This document shows positions 62,958 through 64,000 of a DNA stretch of 64,000 bases, piece after piece. The stretch comes from Streptomyces sp. NBC_01465 (GTDB lineage: Bacteria > Actinomycetota > Actinomycetes > Streptomycetales > Streptomycetaceae). A program made the translations under genes and the position numbers. A model generated the notes under the pieces. It was not told the DNA's origin, made no database searches, and worked only from the letters and a program-made list of their open reading frames with translations. Numbering within the stretch: position 1 is the stretch's first letter; each line of letters starts with the position of its first letter. Where the stretch lies: assembly GCF_036227325.1 (NCBI RefSeq), contig NZ_CP109467.1:6138001-6202000 (forward strand), in the 5' to 3' direction.

Positions 62958-64000
62958 TGAACGACTCTTCCTGGGGCGCCCCGCCGAGAGCCGAATACTG
63001 GGGTCAGGCCCCCGACCAGGGGCCTTTCCCGGCGGGTCCCGCGTACGGTGAGCATGAAGTTGAGCAGACTCGGCCCATGCCCATCGTGCCCGACGCAGGC
63101 AGAGACGCCGAGTCCGCAGACAACAGCGACGACCGCGACCAGGGGGCCGCTCGGCTGAGCGGTCCCCTGTTCCGCGACGAGATTCCGCAGGAGCCCATGT
63201 CCGCCCCCGAACCGCCGCCTCCTGAGAAGAAGAAGGCCGGCCGTGATCTTCGCGCGGCCATAGGGGTCGGTGTCGGTCTCGGCGCTCTGGTCGTCGGCTC
63301 GCTGTTCATCGTGAAGGCCGTCTTCGTCGGCGTGATAGCGGTCGCCGTGGTCGTCGGCCTGTGGGAGCTCACCTCCCGGCTCGAGGAGCGCAAGGGCATC
63401 AAGGCCCCGCTGGTGCCGCTCGCGGTGGGCGGTGCGGCCATGGTCGTCGCCGGTTACGTACGCGGTGCCGAGGGCGCCTGGGTGGCGATGGCGCTCACCG
63501 CTCTCGCCGTCCTGGTGTGGCGGATGACCGAGCCGCCCGAGGGTTACCTCAAGGACGTCACCGCAGGGGTCTTCGCGGCCTTCTACGTACCGTTCCTGGC
63601 CACCTTCGTGGCGATGATGCTCACGGCGGACGACGGCCCGCAGCGGGTGCTCACCTTCCTGCTGCTCACCGTGGTCAGCGACACCGGTGCGTACGCGATC
63701 GGCTGGCGCTTCGGCAAGACGAAGCTGGCGCCGCGCATCAGCCCCGGAAAGACCCGCGAGGGTCTGGTCGGGGCGGTGACCTTCGCGATGGTGGCGGGGG
63801 CGCTGTGCATGCAGTTCCTGATCGACGACGGCCAGTGGTGGCAGGGTCTGCTGCTCGGCCTCGCGGTCGCGGCCAGTGCGACCCTGGGCGACCTGGGCGA
63901 ATCCATGATCAAGCGCGATCTCGGGATCAAGGACATGGGCACGCTGCTGCCCGGTCACGGTGGAATCATGGACCGACTGGACTCGCTGCTGCCGACCGCG
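62957..64000 (+). CDS. cdsA: phosphatidate cytidylyltransferase (3' end outside window)
   Basis: 348 codons are present, with no stop before the window ends. A 95-residue Pro/Asp/Glu-rich cytoplasmic N-terminus precedes at least seven membrane helices. The CDP-alcohol signature is visible near the end: SATLGDLGESMIKRDLGIKD followed by LPGHGGIMDRLDS. It makes CDP-diacylglycerol from phosphatidate and CTP. Overlap with frr (TGATG) couples it to the translation operon; the frr-cdsA order is widespread. Confidence 0.95.
   Translation, partial: MNDSSWGAPPRAEYWGQAPDQGPFPAGPAYGEHEVEQTRPMPIVPDAGRDAESADNSDDRDQGAARLSGPLFRDEIPQEPMSAPEPPPPEKKKAGRDLRAAIGVGVGLGALVVGSLFIVKAVFVGVIAVAVVVGLWELTSRLEERKGIKAPLVPLAVGGAAMVVAGYVRGAEGAWVAMALTALAVLVWRMTEPPEGYLKDVTAGVFAAFYVPFLATFVAMMLTADDGPQRVLTFLLLTVVSDTGAYAIGWRFGKTKLAPRISPGKTREGLVGAVTFAMVAGALCMQFLIDDGQWWQGLLLGLAVAASATLGDLGESMIKRDLGIKDMGTLLPGHGGIMDRLDSLLPTA

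Overview
This window is core chromosome of a high-GC actinomycete, almost certainly a Streptomyces. The signs are about 70% GC with G/C at third codon positions, many GTG starts, an HU protein with a lysine/alanine tail (HupS), the sporulation sigma factor WhiG, the regulators NsdA and NdgR, a four-gene signal peptidase I cluster, and gene order that matches the S. coelicolor gltX-to-cdsA region as I remember it. I see no insertion sequence, prophage, CRISPR array or attachment site. Intergenic spacers do hold two pairs of dispersed repeats.

Layout. 1-1567: the 3' end of gltX, a HAD hydrolase and five tRNA genes (Gln, Glu, Glu, Gln, Glu). 1671-5721: ndgR diverging from leuCD, a small conserved ORF, then hupS. 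5814-12467: a cold-shock-like mini-protein and cofC on the minus strand, then plsC-gpsA, ddl, a DUF3515 lipoprotein and a stand-alone Lrp/RAM domain, then thiL-thiD. 12560-18072: rpmB, a DAK2/FakA-like protein, recG, rsmD-coaD. 18172-24193: a coiled-coil protein with a Gln/Tyr/Pro tail, the DUF177-rpmF-rnc operon, mutM, an HxlR regulator, a CAP-domain protein, acylphosphatase and a 70-residue coiled-coil protein. 24308-33560: smc, a glucose-permease-type MFS transporter, a luciferase-like oxidoreductase with an NCS1 permease, and ftsY. 33729-40836: a Prim-Pol-like protein, nsdA, and amtB-glnK-glnD behind a GlnR-type box. 41111-46556: ffh, an FtsH paralogue, a methyltransferase and a SprT-like protein. 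46748-53404: rpsP-khpA, rimM-trmD, rplS, four signal peptidases and a Nudix hydrolase. 53460-59253: DUF2469, yraN-comM-dprA, whiG, a TetR regulator and an M23 peptidase. 59523-64000: rpsB, tsf, pyrH, frr and the start of cdsA.

How the genes fit together. Most of the window serves translation (tRNAs, L28, L32, S16, L19, S2, EF-Ts, RRF, RimM, TrmD, RsmD, RNase III), protein targeting (FtsY, Ffh, four signal peptidases), chromosome organisation and repair (Smc, HupS, RecG, MutM, DprA), nitrogen control (AmtB, GlnK, GlnD) and envelope precursors (Ddl, GpsA, PlsC, CdsA). WhiG and NsdA tie the region to development.

No cassette here looks like a wholly new system. The best leads are: the coiled-coil protein with a duplicated 33-residue module and a Gln/Tyr/Pro tail (18172-19218); the SprT-like zinc protein (45963-46556); a recurring TANNNT hexamer exactly 6 nt before starts that lack a Shine-Dalgarno, which predicts leaderless mRNAs; matched operator-like dyads at ndgR/leuC and glcP; and the minus-strand M23 tail that runs 179 bp antisense into the tetR gene.
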